DNA of 64,000 nt from Jannaschia pohangensis. Its GTDB lineage: Bacteria; Pseudomonadota; Alphaproteobacteria; Rhodobacterales; Rhodobacteraceae. This document shows positions 62,247-64,000 of the stretch, piece by piece. A model generated the notes under the pieces. It was not told where the DNA came from and did no database searches. It saw nothing but the letters and a program-made list of their open reading frames with translations. Position numbers and translations under genes: made by a program. Each line of letters starts with the position of its first letter. The stretch's first letter is position 1. The stretch is taken from positions 248,001 to 312,000 of the forward strand of contig NZ_FORA01000004.1 of NCBI RefSeq assembly GCF_900113875.1, in the 5' to 3' direction.

Positions 62247-62280
62247 TGAGACATGCGAGACATGTCCCGCTCATGTCTCA
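62247..62280. repeat. Inverted repeat overlapping the end of the primase-helicase gene
   Basis: TGAGACATG (62247-62255) and CATGTCTCA (62272-62280) are perfect reverse complements, 16 bp apart, with another GAGACATG in the spacer. It includes the stop codon region at 62271, so it may be a terminator or a protein-binding site. Confidence 0.5.
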
Positions 62281-64000
62281 GTCCGTCCCGTTTCATCGTC
62301 ATCTGACCGACCATCATCAAAGCCGTCGCGGATGGAATAGAAGCCATCATCGCCTGAAACCAATCCATCCCGTGCCAGCGTTTCGAGTGACCGATTGAAC
62401 GCTTTTCGTCGGGTTGCCGGATCGTCATTCGCGCAAACCGCATCGGACGCCATGCAAGCGTTCTTCCAGTCGTCCCGGTTGACCGGCTGCGGCATGCCTT
62501 CCAGGATTTTCAGCGCAGCCGCAGCTTGCGGGGGAAGCCGCTTCACCTTGGCCGGAATGCCGGTAAGCGGGTTGCAGCGCGGATAGGTCAACGGGTCGCC
62601 ATCATCGTCAAATCCGAAGTCATCAGTGGCGATGGTGAAAGCAAAGCCTCGATCACAGGTGCCGTTCCGGTTCTTGGTCAACCTGCCCCGAATGATCTTC
62701 TGTTCATCGTCGCGCTTCACATGCAGGGCAACATCAAGCGCCCCGTTCAACAGGCTATGCCCGCGCGGTGTGCCACCCTCTGCCTTTGTGTCGTGGTGGA
62801 TCAGGACAACCGCTGCGCCCCAGCGGGTCAGCGCCCGCGCCACCGCCACAACCCGGCCCATCGCTTCCGCACTGTTCTCTTCCAGGCCGGGGAACGCCAT
62901 TGCCAGCGTGTCAATAAAGATCAGCGCGGGGCGTTCCGCCTTCACCGCTTCTTTCAGCGCCAGATAGTCGGGCGAGTCCTTGATAAGCAGGTTCGACACG
63001 CCTTCCACCAGTTTGAAGGCTTGTGCGCTGCCATGCGCCTTCCGCAGCGCCTTCACGCGCCCGCGCATTCCGTGGGAATCTTCGGACGCCACATAGAACA
63101 CCCCGCCCGCTTTGGTGCGTATCCCGAAGGCTCCATTGCCCTGAGCCAGCATGTAGCCAAGGAAGGGCGCGATGAGCGATTTACCCGCGCCTGGCGCGCC
63201 GAAGATGCAAGCAACGTCCTTTTCAGCCAGCAAGCCCTTAATGAGGTATTTCCGCGCCGGGGACGCTTCGCATTCGTCTGGGGTCAGGAAGGTCAGCGTC
63301 GACGGTTTCGGTTTTTCGGGTTCAGGTAGTGCAGGCAGATCGTCAAAATCGGAATCTTGGATAAACGGGCCGTGCTCATAGCCATAATCCATTGCGATTT
63401 TGAACAGCGTCCCGATGCCGATTCCGCCATGCCGGAACGATTTCCAAGTTCTGCGCTGGCTGCGTTCATCGAATTTCAGCGACAGGCGCGACCAATGCGA
63501 CCAGATGTCATAGCCTTCATCGCTGCCATTGAATTCCGCATGAAGGGCCATGCCGATATTCAGCCATTGGTCGCGGTCGTCCGCATCCTTGACCAGCGCC
63601 AAAGCGCGCCGCACTTCCGCCCGGTCTGCCGGGTCCCGGAACAGGTCTGACAGATCGGTGGTCAACTTCACCGGCTTGGGTGCCGGGCCGATAGAGGGAA
63701 GGCCGGGCACGCGGTCCAGCGTCTGCCCTTCCACAAGGAACGACTCTACCGGGTTCGATGTCACGCTGCCAAAGTAGAAGGATTGCGACGGGGTGAAGGA
63801 TTCAGCCGCAAGGATGCCGCCCAGCGCCCCGTTGAGCCGGGCACAGAGGGCTGCCCGCTCAGCCGGTGCAACTTCCGTCGCCAGAGGCAGTAGGACGCGG
63901 AACCGGGGCACTTCTGCGGTATGGCTAGGCGTGGTGTAGACCAGCGCGGCAATGCCAGCCCGGTCGAGCCGGTCAGCGGCTTCCTGCGGTGACACCTCGC
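62271..64000 (-). CDS. Primase C-terminal (PriCT-2) / RecA-like AAA ATPase, N-terminus outside window
   Basis: At least 576 codons on the minus strand, continuing off the right edge. A GTG at 63995 could be used as a start, but the sequence before it looks like the end of a primase/polymerase domain (TPSHTAEVPRFRVLLPLATEVAP), so the real start lies outside. PriCT-2-like domain about ALALVKDADDRDQWLNIGMALH. The ATPase has Walker A FGAPGAGKS, Walker B ALIFIDTLAMAFPG and VLIHHDTK, the RepA helicase-like pattern. It most likely initiates replication of the element after excision. Confidence 0.85.
   Translation of the reverse strand, partial: EVSPQEAADRLDRAGIAALVYTTPSHTAEVPRFRVLLPLATEVAPAERAALCARLNGALGGILAAESFTPSQSFYFGSVTSNPVESFLVEGQTLDRVPGLPSIGPAPKPVKLTTDLSDLFRDPADRAEVRRALALVKDADDRDQWLNIGMALHAEFNGSDEGYDIWSHWSRLSLKFDERSQRRTWKSFRHGGIGIGTLFKIAMDYGYEHGPFIQDSDFDDLPALPEPEKPKPSTLTFLTPDECEASPARKYLIKGLLAEKDVACIFGAPGAGKSLIAPFLGYMLAQGNGAFGIRTKAGGVFYVASEDSHGMRGRVKALRKAHGSAQAFKLVEGVSNLLIKDSPDYLALKEAVKAERPALIFIDTLAMAFPGLEENSAEAMGRVVAVARALTRWGAAVVLIHHDTKAEGGTPRGHSLLNGALDVALHVKRDDEQKIIRGRLTKNRNGTCDRGFAFTIATDDFGFDDDGDPLTYPRCNPLTGIPAKVKRLPPQAAAALKILEGMPQPVNRDDWKNACMASDAVCANDDPATRRKAFNRSLETLARDGLVSGDDGFYSIRDGFDDGRSDDDETGRTET

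Noticed and set aside
63995-64000. GTG at 63995 as the true start of the primase-helicase
   Set aside because: Sequence after it continues what looks like a primase domain, so the gene most likely starts outside the window and is marked partial.
1-64000. CRISPR arrays
   Set aside because: No regularly spaced repeats of 24-40 bp with unique spacers were seen. The only tandem arrays are the coding repeats at 24344, the 9-bp repeats at 55504 and the 17-bp iteron-like set at 62074.

Overview
The window looks like a chromosomal segment of a marine-type alphaproteobacterium, probably family Rhodobacteraceae (Roseobacter group). This is inferred from the high G+C, TRAP transport, a stand-alone ctaD next to a DUF2244 gene, a glcB/glcG pair, GntR-controlled sugar-acid genes and many ATGA-type overlapping stop/start codons. 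No rRNA or species-level marker is present.

Region 1 (1-16.1 kb) is a catabolic locus with two divergent arms. The minus arm carries a three-part TRAP transporter (DctP, DctQ, DctM), two PhyH-type Fe(II)/2-oxoglutarate oxygenases, a UxaA-type dehydratase, a Gfo/Idh/MocA oxidoreductase and a shikimate-dehydrogenase-like enzyme. The plus arm carries a GntR regulator, an SDR, an IlvD/Edd dehydratase, a FAH-family hydrolase, a 2-hydroxyacid dehydrogenase and a mandelate-racemase-type dehydratase. A 3-hydroxyisobutyrate-dehydrogenase-like gene lies between SDR and GntR on the minus strand. The SDR plus FAH pair matches the non-phosphorylating route in which a 2-keto-3-deoxy sugar acid is oxidised to a 2,4-diketo acid and cleaved to pyruvate and a hydroxyacid. 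Three unrelated dehydratases and two oxygenases in one locus suggest several or unusual substrates. The substrate is unknown.

Region 2 (16.1-55.4 kb) is mostly ordinary backbone: an AcuC-like deacetylase, a glutathione-peroxidase-like protein, DUF1178, modABC, DUF2244-ctaD, a protein with acidic 51-bp tandem repeats, lipB, a membrane LytTR regulator, tRNA-Leu(GAG), two tandem paralogues of unknown function, a PlsC-type acyltransferase, an SDR with pepN, photolyase with DUF2256, glcB-glcG, a class I glutamine amidotransferase, an exonuclease/hydrolase/ligase DNA-repair operon, fliG, argC, a sugar ABC transporter without its ATPase, a thioesterase, tRNA-Gly(CCC), nhaC, tRNA-Asn(GTT), an MBL hydrolase and a sensor kinase. 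A 287-bp gap upstream of fliG holds several nested perfect stems and may be a structured RNA.

Region 3 (about 55.45 kb to the right edge) is an integrated element. It starts at a 23-nt tRNA 3'-end fragment (55451-55473) that forms the last codons of the sensor kinase, followed by three ATACCAACA repeats resembling integrase arm sites. It carries a ribbon-helix-helix regulator, a PD-(D/E)XK nuclease, an N4-cytosine-type DNA methyltransferase and an HNH nuclease as one compact operon. A convergent HNH nuclease with a 77-aa partner, a serine recombinase with a res-like site, a small zinc-binding-like protein and a PriCT-2/RecA-like primase-helicase (cut by the window edge) follow. Near the last gene lie three 17-bp-spaced iteron-like repeats. 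Base composition here looks less G+C-rich than in the backbone. The integrase and the intact tRNA copy would be expected to the right of the window.
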